DNA of 64,000 bases from Draconibacterium halophilum (GTDB taxonomy: Bacteria; Bacteroidota; Bacteroidia; Bacteroidales; Prolixibacteraceae): contig NZ_CP048409.1 in NCBI RefSeq assembly GCF_010448835.1, forward strand, positions 4,505,501 through 4,569,500, given 5' to 3'. The position numbers were made by a program, and so were the translations under genes. This document shows positions 53,794 to 62,455 of this stretch, one piece after another. How positions within the stretch are numbered: the stretch's first letter is position 1; each line of letters opens with the position of its first letter. The notes below the pieces were generated by a model that did no database searches, was not told the DNA's origin, and saw only the letters and a program-made list of their open reading frames with translations.

Positions 53794-54968
53794 CAGCGTT
53801 GGTTACTAAATGCATCAATATCAAACGCCAGTGTAAAACGCAGCGTATTTTCCAATGGGTGGTTACGTTGCGTTGGCAACAGGTACGAGAAGTCGAGTGC
53901 AAATACATTCATTTTCAACCCCGCACCAGCTGTAATAAACTGACGATTACCTTTGTTTTCGTGCTCGTAGAAATAACCGGCGCGTAAAGCAAACTGCTTG
54001 TTGTACCAGTATTCAACACCCAACGACCATGTAATTTCCTGGAACTCTTCGCTTAATCCGCCCGGCGCATCGCCAAACGATTTAAAAATTCCTTCGATAA
54101 TACCAATATCGGAGTTAATCCCTCCTGCATAAATAACATCGCCATCGCCATAACTCGTTGAATCAACCGGAGGTGTAGGCACCAACAGTTTATTCGCTTC
54201 AACAGCAAAACTGAATGAGTTATAATCGTCGAGCTCCATGGTGTACGAAGCACCTAATTTCAAGTTTGTTGGAATAAAGTCTTTCACCTCTCCCTCGGTA
54301 TACGAAATTTTTGAACCGATATTCTGAATATTGATACCGGCAGCAAAAATATTATCTTGCCTTCCTGCTCTGAATTCATTATAATAATAAAAAGCCACAT
54401 CGGCAGCAAATGAGTTACCGGCACTGGTTTCAACACCGTTTACCAACTGTCCACCGGTAAGGTCGGAACGAATGTAACGTACTGCAACCGCTCCCGAAAA
54501 CACATCGCTTAACAAGCGCGAGTAGCCAAAATCAATCGCAAATTCATTTGGACTTTGCTGTCCCATAAATTCGCCCTGGTCGGAAGTAAAAACGATATCG
54601 CCCAACGCAAAATAGCGCAACGAAGCACTAATTGCCTGCACATCGTCTAACCTTTTGTATCCTGTCAGGTAAGCCAGGTTAATATCGTCAACCAGGTTAC
54701 GCAACCATGGCGAATACGACAAACCAACTCCCATCTCACTCTCCATAAAAACATATTTTGCAGGGTTCCAGTGCTGCGAGTTCACATCGGCTGTTGTACC
54801 CACACCGGCATCACCCATACCACCAGCGCGCGAATCCGGCGTAATTGCCAAAAACGGAACGGCTGTAGTAATTGTATTGGCACCCGACAAGGTTCCCTGC
54901 GCCATTACATTCTCTGTTATCATGGCTGCAAGAGCCAACACAAATAAAATTCGTATTAATTTATTCAT
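53793..54968 (-). CDS. porV: T9SS outer-membrane shuttle protein PorV (LptO)
   Basis: The start is set at ATG 54966-54968 (391 aa), which gives signal peptide MNKLIRILFVLALAAMITENVMAQ; a longer frame of 17 more codons is possible but lacks a signal. The mature part begins TAVPFLAITPDSRAGGMGDAGVGTTAD and SQHWNPAKYVF, the N-terminal PorV/PorP-type signature, and is a beta-barrel. PorV collects T9SS cargo from the translocon and delivers it to the PorU sortase. The next gene upstream on the same strand is porU. A TATCTTTG box is 22 nt before this start. Confidence 0.92.
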   Translation of the reverse strand: MNKLIRILFVLALAAMITENVMAQGTLSGANTITTAVPFLAITPDSRAGGMGDAGVGTTADVNSQHWNPAKYVFMESEMGVGLSYSPWLRNLVDDINLAYLTGYKRLDDVQAISASLRYFALGDIVFTSDQGEFMGQQSPNEFAIDFGYSRLLSDVFSGAVAVRYIRSDLTGGQLVNGVETSAGNSFAADVAFYYYNEFRAGRQDNIFAAGINIQNIGSKISYTEGEVKDFIPTNLKLGASYTMELDDYNSFSFAVEANKLLVPTPPVDSTSYGDGDVIYAGGINSDIGIIEGIFKSFGDAPGGLSEEFQEITWSLGVEYWYNKQFALRAGYFYEHENKGNRQFITAGAGLKMNVFALDFSYLLPTQRNHPLENTLRFTLAFDIDAFSNQR

Positions 54969-54990
54969 ACTGTCTAAAAAATTGAGCATG

Positions 54991-54998
54991 CAAAGATA
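54991..54998 (-). promoter_or_regulatory. -7 promoter box for porV
   Basis: The minus strand reads TATCTTTG, an exact TAnnTTTG match, 22 nt before the proposed porV ATG. Confidence 0.6.
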
Positions 54999-55143
54999 AA
55001 ATATTTGTCTTTGCAACAATAGGTTAAATCTGTGTCCGGAATATTTTTTTCATTCCAGTTGTTTCTTTTCTTCCCGTGTAGCGTGAACGCATACAAGAAT
55101 GAAAACGCAACTTTTGCTGAAAAATTTTACAGAATGTAAAAAA

Positions 55144-58100
55144 TTATTGTGCCACCAACAATTTCCCTGATTTAGAAGCAATTACTCCATTGTTGTTTTT
55201 CAGAAAAACCTGGTAGACATAAACTCCTTGAGTAAGTGGAATTTTCGATTCGGAAAGATCCCAGCGTACCGGGTTACTGGAGCTTCCACTTGAACTGATT
55301 TCGGTCTCAAACTGATCAACCAATTTCCCGTTTATGTTATATATATCGAAAACCGCAGAAAAACTTTCTCCAGATTGATTGTGTTCGATTACAAAATAAG
55401 TGTAATCCATTATCGGATTCGGGTAGTTGCTTACCTCGTTGATGATAAAATCACCTGTCACTTCAAACTCAATTTCCACTTCTGATGAGTTGTTGGCCAC
55501 ATCCCATGCTTTTAAAGACAGTGTGTGCGTTCCTACCGAAAGGTCGCTTAAAGGATATTGCAAAGAGCCACTTGTGTAGTCATCTTTTTCTGCCTGATAG
55601 TAATTATTCAGCACGTAAACTTTTGAATAATCGTTATCGATAACCGCCGTAATATCGTGTCCGATTCCGGTACCAACAGTGTTAATCCCATTTTCATCCG
55701 ACAAGTGAGCCAGCAACGTTGGATTTTTACCGGTCTTGTCGCCCGACTGAAAATCTTCCGAATCCAAAAAGAGCTGAATATCAGGCCCGCTGTTATCAGC
55801 CACTTCCGATCCTTCTCCGCCAATACTAAAATTAGTAAAGGCACCGTGCGCATCCTCATCACCATTTTGCGCGTAATACATAATTTTGCCCGAACCTATT
55901 TTATATGAAATATCTTTTGGTACAACAAAGCTAAAACTGAAATTCCCGTTGGTAACACTCGCTGTTCCGGAGTAGATAATATTATTCTGCACCTGGAAAG
56001 TCAACTCCCTGTTGTCGTTACCATTAGCAAGCGTTTGCATATCCATTTCCTTGTCGTAAACCGTGTGCGTGATTTCGCCGTTAAAATTGTTTATCCGGTT
56101 ATCGAAATAGTCAGCCACATAACCTTCAATGGTAATTTTTTCGAGTGTTCCAATCGTATCAGGACTGCTTGTAGCCTCCTCGCCATTAATAGAAGTGGTT
56201 ACTACCTGGTATTTCGGGTAAGAAAGTTTTAATGCCGGATCGGCCAGTAACGAAAAGTTGCGTTTGTTAGTTCCGTTAGCGAGGTTCGATTTTGCCAATC
56301 GCATAACATCGCCCATTCGGTAGTGTTTACCATTGGCGTCTTTTGCAAAAATAAAACGGTAAAAACTTTTGCTTAATTTGAAATTGGCACCCGATGTTAC
56401 TACACGTGATGTTGAGAATAGACCAATACCACCGCCGTTTGGATTCATCAAAACATTTTCGCCGGCAGAAACATCATCAGCATCAAATCTACTGAACTCG
56501 CAGGTTGCTGTTACAAAAATAGGCAACTGGTTTCTGTTCGACCACGTATTGATATCGCTCACCTCCAGCACATGCTCGTGCGCCAAAAAGCGATCGTTGG
56601 CATGCCCGATGTAATTCAGAATAAGCACCCCTTCTTCTACCCTTTCGTTTATTGCGGCGTTTACATCAGGATAACGCTCGCCTGCCGGTGTAACATCCTC
56701 GGGGTAGGCATCAAAATATATTTTATCGGTTATAAATTCGCCATAATTTCGGTTTAGCGTATCGGCAATTTGTTCCGACTGCCTCATGTGAATTCCGGTA
56801 TCACCGTCATCGCCTATCATACAAACCACATTTCTCCAGTCGCCCAGAGCTTCCGGTTCATAATAACGCTTTATTTTGTTAACCACCAATTGAGCCTGGT
56901 ATGCTGTTGATGCCGGAATTCGGCCAATTCCCAGATCGATAGAACCGTTTGCCAGACTTTCTCCAGCATCAAGCATAACAAAATAATCGTCGCTTACATA
57001 TGAATTGATCGGATCGAGCGAATTAACCGATTGATAAGTTGGGATAAAATTCATCCCGTTACCATTTATATTTCGGTTGTCGTAACTACCATCGCCAAAA
57101 AGCAATACATATTTTAATGTATTTCCTCTGTCGTAAACCATTTTTATGAAATTCCGAACACCCGTTGCACTTTTGCTCCCCGAGCTGAATTCGTTGTAAA
57201 CATCGTCTACATCAACCACTTCAACACTCATTCCATCTTGCGAACGGTGGAAATCGGCCAATTCTTCGGCAGAACTCAGAAAATTACTGTGTGAGATGAT
57301 CAGAAATTCAGGAGTATTTATCGCATGTAAATTTTGGTTATCAATATCCTCTACAAAAACCGGTTCAGGGAAAGTTCCCGATGTATTAAAAACCACGTAT
57401 TCTTTCAACTCCGTTGCCTCTTGTTTAAATCGCATTTCCGAGCCACTTAATTCCGCCGCTAATTCTTTAGTATTATTAATGTCTGAAACATCTAATACTT
57501 TTGTATCGTCTCCTGCATTGGTAATCTGAAACTCAAGAACGTTACCGGAACCTATAGTTTTCGAATCACGGAAAAACAAGGGAGCATCGCCCACCACAAT
57601 ATTTCTTCGGTAATTTAACTCAATATAATCAAGCCACGCTTCGGCACTACTGTTCGCAGCATTGTAAGTAACGTCAATACCCTGTTCGCCTTCCGATAAA
57701 ATTACATCCATAGTTGTTGTTTCCGAATCGGCATAAATACCGTAAGTTGCATCGGTATCCACACTCCTAAACGGTACTGCACCTGATTCAGTTCCTTCGG
57801 TGGTGATTCCAAAATTCGATGAACGATACGAACGGGCAGCGCCGCTTACCGTAAGCCTGGCATCCGTATCTTCTGCAACATCGGCAACATTAAATGTATA
57901 CGTCTTTGAACCTCCAATTGTATATCGGTCTCCAAACCAGCGCTTTCCCGATCCCAGGCTCAACAAATTATATTTATCATTTTCCATCAGATCGTAACAA
58001 TCAAACGATGATGTTGAATGTGTCGCTTCTGCTGAAACGCTTTCAAGTATTTCGGGCTTTTTAGGTGTTCCTGTTATCTCTCCCAGAAAGAGATAGCCAT

Positions 58101-58881
58101 TTGTTGTAAATTCATTCGAACGATGCGTAAAATATCCTGCAGTATTCAAATCCCACTCTGTAACTCCGGGAGCATAAAAAAACAAACACTCATCGCCGTT
58201 ATTTGTACCAGTCCAAACTGCACACTCCTCCAAATCGTCGTAGGTAATATTTCCAGGATCTTCCGATTGTATTTTTCCTCCGCTTCCAAATACCCCAACT
58301 TGTGTCGGATCCGAAAATCCCCAATCGCTCAAATTTGAAAAAGGTATCCTGTAAACACCCTTTCCTGAAGTGCGGATTTTTACCCAGTTACCGCTTGCCA
58401 GAACCGATTCTGATTTCCAATTAATAGCTTGCACCGATTTTTTATACACATCAGGAGCCGATCGCAACTCAAAACTTTTTAACCGATAGATTTTACCATT
58501 TTCTTCTTTCAGAGGAATAATCTGGAGTTCTACTTTTTTATCGTTTCCCGACTGCAAAACTGAAGTTTCTACTTTTAACTCAGAAGGAATTTCAACCGCT
58601 AATATTTTCCTAATACTGTCGCTAACTTCTTCAAAAACGGGATTCTCAACACTAAAACGAAGTATTTTATTTGGATTGTCGAGTTTGTATAAGCGCGTAT
58701 AAACAGGCAAAGCCAAATGCGCCAGATCGCCCGACAAATCAGCATTTTCAAAGAATTCCAACACCTCTCCATCCCGGCTACCCGAATTTTCCTGCCAGTT
58801 GAGCACTATAATCTCATTATGCACATCGCTAACAGCAAAGCCAATCAGAACAATAAATAACAGGAGTATATATTTATTCAT
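55144..58881 (-). CDS. porU: T9SS C-terminal signal peptidase (sortase) PorU
   Basis: The start is set at ATG 58879-58881 (1245 aa) because it gives signal peptide MNKYILLLFIVLIGFAVS. The central C25 (gingipain-like) peptidase has H760 in YIGHANDRFLAHE and nucleophile C794 in TATCEFSRFD, 34 residues apart as in gingipains. The C-terminus has a type A-like sorting domain (VSNYPNPIMDYTYF). PorU removes cargo sorting domains and attaches cargo to A-LPS at the outer membrane. The neighbours porV and gldJ match the T9SS/gliding gene order known from flavobacteria. Confidence 0.95.
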   Translation of the reverse strand: MNKYILLLFIVLIGFAVSDVHNEIIVLNWQENSGSRDGEVLEFFENADLSGDLAHLALPVYTRLYKLDNPNKILRFSVENPVFEEVSDSIRKILAVEIPSELKVETSVLQSGNDKKVELQIIPLKEENGKIYRLKSFELRSAPDVYKKSVQAINWKSESVLASGNWVKIRTSGKGVYRIPFSNLSDWGFSDPTQVGVFGSGGKIQSEDPGNITYDDLEECAVWTGTNNGDECLFFYAPGVTEWDLNTAGYFTHRSNEFTTNGYLFLGEITGTPKKPEILESVSAEATHSTSSFDCYDLMENDKYNLLSLGSGKRWFGDRYTIGGSKTYTFNVADVAEDTDARLTVSGAARSYRSSNFGITTEGTESGAVPFRSVDTDATYGIYADSETTTMDVILSEGEQGIDVTYNAANSSAEAWLDYIELNYRRNIVVGDAPLFFRDSKTIGSGNVLEFQITNAGDDTKVLDVSDINNTKELAAELSGSEMRFKQEATELKEYVVFNTSGTFPEPVFVEDIDNQNLHAINTPEFLIISHSNFLSSAEELADFHRSQDGMSVEVVDVDDVYNEFSSGSKSATGVRNFIKMVYDRGNTLKYVLLFGDGSYDNRNINGNGMNFIPTYQSVNSLDPINSYVSDDYFVMLDAGESLANGSIDLGIGRIPASTAYQAQLVVNKIKRYYEPEALGDWRNVVCMIGDDGDTGIHMRQSEQIADTLNRNYGEFITDKIYFDAYPEDVTPAGERYPDVNAAINERVEEGVLILNYIGHANDRFLAHEHVLEVSDINTWSNRNQLPIFVTATCEFSRFDADDVSAGENVLMNPNGGGIGLFSTSRVVTSGANFKLSKSFYRFIFAKDANGKHYRMGDVMRLAKSNLANGTNKRNFSLLADPALKLSYPKYQVVTTSINGEEATSSPDTIGTLEKITIEGYVADYFDNRINNFNGEITHTVYDKEMDMQTLANGNDNRELTFQVQNNIIYSGTASVTNGNFSFSFVVPKDISYKIGSGKIMYYAQNGDEDAHGAFTNFSIGGEGSEVADNSGPDIQLFLDSEDFQSGDKTGKNPTLLAHLSDENGINTVGTGIGHDITAVIDNDYSKVYVLNNYYQAEKDDYTSGSLQYPLSDLSVGTHTLSLKAWDVANNSSEVEIEFEVTGDFIINEVSNYPNPIMDYTYFVIEHNQSGESFSAVFDIYNINGKLVDQFETEISSSGSSSNPVRWDLSESKIPLTQGVYVYQVFLKNNNGVIASKSGKLLVAQ

Positions 58882-58975
58882 AAATACAGTCAATAATATA
58901 AGCTTGTAAACGGCTATCGGGTTCAAATATTGTAAATAAATCGGTAAACGAACCCCGCTTTTGGCCGAACGATGG

Positions 58976-58983
58976 CAAAGATA
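58976..58983 (-). promoter_or_regulatory. -7 promoter box for porU
   Basis: The minus strand reads TATCTTTG followed by C, an exact match, 94 nt before the porU ATG. It lies back to back with the gldJ box at 59053. Confidence 0.6.
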
Positions 58984-59052
58984 TTAACATCCTTATTAAA
59001 TCAAGAATAAAATAATTGAAAAGGCTGAACAATAAGAATTGAACAAATTAGT

Positions 59053-59060
59053 TATATTTG
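59053..59060 (+). promoter_or_regulatory. -7 promoter box for gldJ
   Basis: TATATTTG matches TAnnTTTG exactly. The first gldJ ATG begins at 59066, 5 nt downstream, and another in-frame ATG is at 59087. Confidence 0.6.
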
Positions 59061-59065
59061 TGACG

Positions 59066-60541
59066 ATGAGAAAATTTATACAAACAATGAATTTTATAAA
59101 ATTAAAACCATTCGTTTTTATTGCCTTAGCCGCATTCGTATCCGGATGTGGACTATTCGGAAAAGGAGGCAGAGGAGAATCATCACGAACTACTGGTTGG
59201 GAATACAATGCCGAAGAGACCGGAAATATTCCAAATGTTTCGGGTTACGAGCAGGATGCCGGACCGGGTTTAGTTTTTGTTCAGGGTGGTACATTTACAA
59301 TGGGCCGTGTAGAACAGGACGTAATGTACCTTAACGACAATTTTCCCCGAAGAGTTACTGTAGCTTCATTTTACATGGACGAAACAGAAGTTTCAAACCA
59401 GAGCTATCGTGAATTTACGCACTGGACCAGTCGTGTATATCCCGGCGATGTTGAAAAAATTAAGGCCATCACTCCCGACTCAACTGTTTGGCGAAAAGAA
59501 CTGGCCTACAACGAACCATACGTGAACAACTACTTCCGTCACCCGGCATATTCTGAATATCCGGTGGTTGGAGTTACCTGGGAACAGGCAGACGCTTATT
59601 GTGCATGGCGCACAGACAGGGTAAACGAGCAGATATTGGTTGATAAAGGTATTATCACTCATGACAATACTCAATCAGGACAAAATATTTATACAACAGA
59701 TACGTATTTAGCTGGAATTTATCAGGGAACTGACGGTGAAGATCCTGTAGAAAATCCTGATGGAACAACCCGGCGGCCTAAATGGGAAGACGGTATCATG
59801 TTGCCAAATTATCGTTTACCTACCGAAGCCGAATGGGAATATGCAGCCTACGGTTTAATTGGTAATACCGATGGCGAATTACTTACCGACCGCAAATTAT
59901 ATCCCTGGAACGGTTCATATCTTCGTCAGGACAAAAAAAAGGAAAAAGGCCGCTTAAGAGCCAACTTTGTTCGTGGACGTGGTGACATGATGGGTATGGC
60001 CGGAGCCTTGAATGATAACGCTGATATTGCAGCTCCTGTTTTCTCTTACGATCCTAACGATTACAATTTATATTGTATGTCGGGTAATGTTAATGAATGG
60101 GTAGCAGATGTTTACCGTCCAATGTCATTGTACGATGTGGAAGAATTTAACCCATACCGTGGCAATGTAATTACCGAATACCGCCGTGACCAGAATGGCG
60201 ATTTGGTGAGAAACGAATATGGTGAACTAGTCAGAGATACTATTGCCGGCAAAGACTACCGGAATGTTTTGGATGGTGATCCTAACTCACAGATTGTTGA
60301 AGGAGACACATGGATTGGTAACGAAAGAGATACCGAAGGTATGTACATTCAGGATGAAAGACCTGGTGCTTTCTCTTCTTTAATTACCGATGAAGTTCGG
60401 GTATACAAAGGAGGATCGTGGCAAGACCGTCCGTATTGGCTGGTTCCCGGAACACGTCGTTATCTGGAGCAATCAAAAGCTAAAAACGATATTGGATTCC
60501 GCTGTGCAATGATAAGAGTTGGAAGCCCGGAGGGTTTCTAG
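59066..60541 (+). CDS. gldJ: Gliding motility / T9SS lipoprotein GldJ
   Basis: Predicted 491 aa from ATG 59066, or 484 aa from ATG 59087. Lipoprotein signal IKLKPFVFIALAAFVSGCG. An FGE-sulfatase-like domain (about 70-480) shows FVQGGTFTMGRVEQD, EVSNQSYREFTHWT, VGVTWEQADAYCAWR, LPTEAEWEYAAYG, YCMSGNVNEWVADVY and a terminal DIGFRCAMIR. GldJ is needed for the gliding motor and for T9SS function, where it stabilises GldK. The position divergent from porU and upstream of murF is conserved in Bacteroidota. Confidence 0.93.
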   Translation: MRKFIQTMNFIKLKPFVFIALAAFVSGCGLFGKGGRGESSRTTGWEYNAEETGNIPNVSGYEQDAGPGLVFVQGGTFTMGRVEQDVMYLNDNFPRRVTVASFYMDETEVSNQSYREFTHWTSRVYPGDVEKIKAITPDSTVWRKELAYNEPYVNNYFRHPAYSEYPVVGVTWEQADAYCAWRTDRVNEQILVDKGIITHDNTQSGQNIYTTDTYLAGIYQGTDGEDPVENPDGTTRRPKWEDGIMLPNYRLPTEAEWEYAAYGLIGNTDGELLTDRKLYPWNGSYLRQDKKKEKGRLRANFVRGRGDMMGMAGALNDNADIAAPVFSYDPNDYNLYCMSGNVNEWVADVYRPMSLYDVEEFNPYRGNVITEYRRDQNGDLVRNEYGELVRDTIAGKDYRNVLDGDPNSQIVEGDTWIGNERDTEGMYIQDERPGAFSSLITDEVRVYKGGSWQDRPYWLVPGTRRYLEQSKAKNDIGFRCAMIRVGSPEGF

Positions 60542-60560
60542 ATTAGAAAAATATTTTGAG

Positions 60561-60592
60561 AAAAGCTTCGTAGAACTGCGGAGCTTTTTTTA
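60561..60592 (+). terminator. Terminator after gldJ
   Basis: AAAGCTTCG pairs with CGGAGCTTT through one G-U, with a short loop and T7. It leaves only about 16 nt before the murF promoter box. Confidence 0.85.
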
Positions 60593-60607
60593 TGCCAAAC
60601 TGAATCG

Positions 60608-60615
60608 TATTTTTG
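60608..60615 (+). promoter_or_regulatory. -7 promoter box abutting the murF start codon
   Basis: TATTTTTG matches TAnnTTTG exactly. Only 4 nt separate it from the murF ATG (60620), the same geometry as rprX. Confidence 0.6.
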
Positions 60616-60619
60616 CCTT

Positions 60620-61915
60620 ATGACAAGTATTGAAAATATCTACGATTGTTTTCTAAAATCAACAAAAGTATCTACCGATAGCCGCAAAATTGATAATGGC
60701 TGCATTTTTTTCGCATTAAAAGGTGAAAATTTTAATGGCAACAAATATGCTCACGATGCGCTGAAAAAAGGAGCTGCCTATGCCGTTGTCGACGAAAAAG
60801 AATATGCCACAGATGAAAATATATTGCTGGTAGAAAATGTTCTGAGCACTTTACAACAACTTGCCCGTTACCACCGAAAACAATTGGGATTACCAATACT
60901 TGCCATTACCGGTTCCAACGGAAAAACAACCACAAAAGAGTTGATATCAACTGTTCTTTCCCGAAAATTTAAAGCAAGTTTCACTCAAGGTAACTTAAAC
61001 AATCACATTGGAGTTCCCTTAACGCTGCTTGCAATGGACAAGAACACCGAATTTGGTGTAGTGGAAATGGGTGCAAACCATCGTGGCGAAATTGCCGATC
61101 TATGCCAAATTGCCGATCCGGATTTTGGTATCATTACCAATATTGGCCGGGCGCACCTTGAAGGATTCGGTTCATTTGAAGGTGTCATTAAAACCAAAGG
61201 AGAATTATACGATTACCTCGCAAAAAAGAAGGGAATTGTATTTTACAATGCCGACAATAAAATACTTAAAGAGCTAAGCGAATCACTTACTGAACGTATT
61301 TCTTATGGGAAAGAAAATGCCACATTCACCGGCGCCCCCATCCAAAGTCCACCGTTTATGCATGTAAAAGCTAATTTTAAGAAAGGTGTACTTTACCTGA
61401 ATAGCAATCTAATTGGTGATTTTAATTTTGAGAATATTTTGGCGGCAGCATGCATTGGTAATCACTTTAATGTTGATCCCTTAAAAATCCAGCAAGCCAT
61501 AAAAGAATATCAACCTAGTAACAACCGCTCGCAACTAATAACCAGAGGTGAAATAAAAATTATCATGGATGCCTACAATGCTAATCCAACAAGTATGCGT
61601 GCATCCATCGAAAGTTTTCTGGAGAATCTGAAAGGCGAAAAATTCCTTATCCTTGGAGATATGCTGGAACTGGGAGAATATTCAATAGAAGAACACGCAA
61701 AGATTGTGGGCACAATCCCAACTGAAATAAGAAACAACGCTTTTTTGGTCGGCGATGAATTTTCAAAGGCCAACAAAGACGTTAGTATAAAAACCTTTAT
61801 CCATGTTGATGAATTATACGCTTACCTTAAAAATGAGCCCATAAAAAACGGGAACATTTTAATAAAAGGTTCCCGCGGTATTCAGCTTGAAAAAGTACTC
61901 GATCTTTTTAATTAG
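60620..61915 (+). CDS. murF: UDP-N-acetylmuramoyl-tripeptide--D-Ala-D-Ala ligase
   Basis: Predicted 431 aa. Adds D-Ala-D-Ala to the muramyl tripeptide, the last cytoplasmic step of the peptidoglycan nucleotide precursor. N-terminal domain STDSRKIDNGCIFFALKGENFNGNKYA, ATP P-loop ITGSNGKTTTKEL, central LNNHIGVPLTLL and VVEMGANHRGEI, C-terminal domain IMDAYNANPTSM and GDMLELGEYS. The start matches MurF N-termini, so the promoter box only 4 nt upstream implies a near-leaderless transcript. The end overlaps the convergent thioredoxin gene by 8 bp. Confidence 0.96.
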   Translation: MTSIENIYDCFLKSTKVSTDSRKIDNGCIFFALKGENFNGNKYAHDALKKGAAYAVVDEKEYATDENILLVENVLSTLQQLARYHRKQLGLPILAITGSNGKTTTKELISTVLSRKFKASFTQGNLNNHIGVPLTLLAMDKNTEFGVVEMGANHRGEIADLCQIADPDFGIITNIGRAHLEGFGSFEGVIKTKGELYDYLAKKKGIVFYNADNKILKELSESLTERISYGKENATFTGAPIQSPPFMHVKANFKKGVLYLNSNLIGDFNFENILAAACIGNHFNVDPLKIQQAIKEYQPSNNRSQLITRGEIKIIMDAYNANPTSMRASIESFLENLKGEKFLILGDMLELGEYSIEEHAKIVGTIPTEIRNNAFLVGDEFSKANKDVSIKTFIHVDELYAYLKNEPIKNGNILIKGSRGIQLEKVLDLFN

Positions 61916-62279
61916 CCTGAGGTTTTTCAACTTTTAGTACGTCAGAAATAGCTTTCTCGAAAGTTTGTTTCGGAAGTGCTCCCATTGCCATTTGTGGCTG
62001 TCCGTCTTGCGGCACAAACAATAACGACGGAATACTTTGCACACCAAACATTCCAGCCAATTCCTGCTGCTCTTCGGTATTCACTTTGTAAATTACAATA
62101 CTTTCTCCATATTCCGATTGCAACTCTTCAAGAACCGGAGCTACCGTTTTACATGGTCCACACCAATCGGCATAAAAGTCAATCAAACACGGCTTCTCAC
62201 CTTCGTATTTCCACTCTTTGTTTGTTTCAAAATTGAAAATTTTCTCTTTAAATGTTTCTTTCGTTAAATGTTCCAACAT
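61908..62279 (-). CDS. trxA: Thioredoxin
   Basis: Predicted 123 aa with an N-terminal extension. Canonical active site FYADWCGPCKTVAPV and cis-Pro strand VQSIPSLLFV. General cytoplasmic disulfide reductant. The end overlaps murF by 8 bp in convergent orientation. It has its own promoter box at 62332-62339. Confidence 0.93.
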   Translation of the reverse strand: MLEHLTKETFKEKIFNFETNKEWKYEGEKPCLIDFYADWCGPCKTVAPVLEELQSEYGESIVIYKVNTEEQQELAGMFGVQSIPSLLFVPQDGQPQMAMGALPKQTFEKAISDVLKVEKPQAN

Positions 62280-62331
62280 GATTTTATTATTTTTAATATT
62301 TATATATCTATGTATTTCTATGTGTGTATAT

Positions 62332-62339
62332 CAAAGATA
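62332..62339 (-). promoter_or_regulatory. -7 promoter box for the thioredoxin gene
   Basis: The minus strand reads TATCTTTG, an exact match, 52 nt before the ATG. Confidence 0.6.
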
Positions 62340-62390
62340 ATACCATTTTTTCAAATCCCAAGTTACTATATTATTTCAACTAAATAATTG

Positions 62391-62398
62391 TAATTTTG
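62391..62398 (+). promoter_or_regulatory. -7 promoter box for the CCA-adding-enzyme-family gene
   Basis: TAATTTTG matches TAnnTTTG exactly, 57 nt before the ATG at 62456. Confidence 0.55.
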
Positions 62399-62455
62399 TC
62401 ACGATTTTTAACAAAGTGGCAGCTTAGCCCAATTTGAATTACGATTTTTTGTCAG

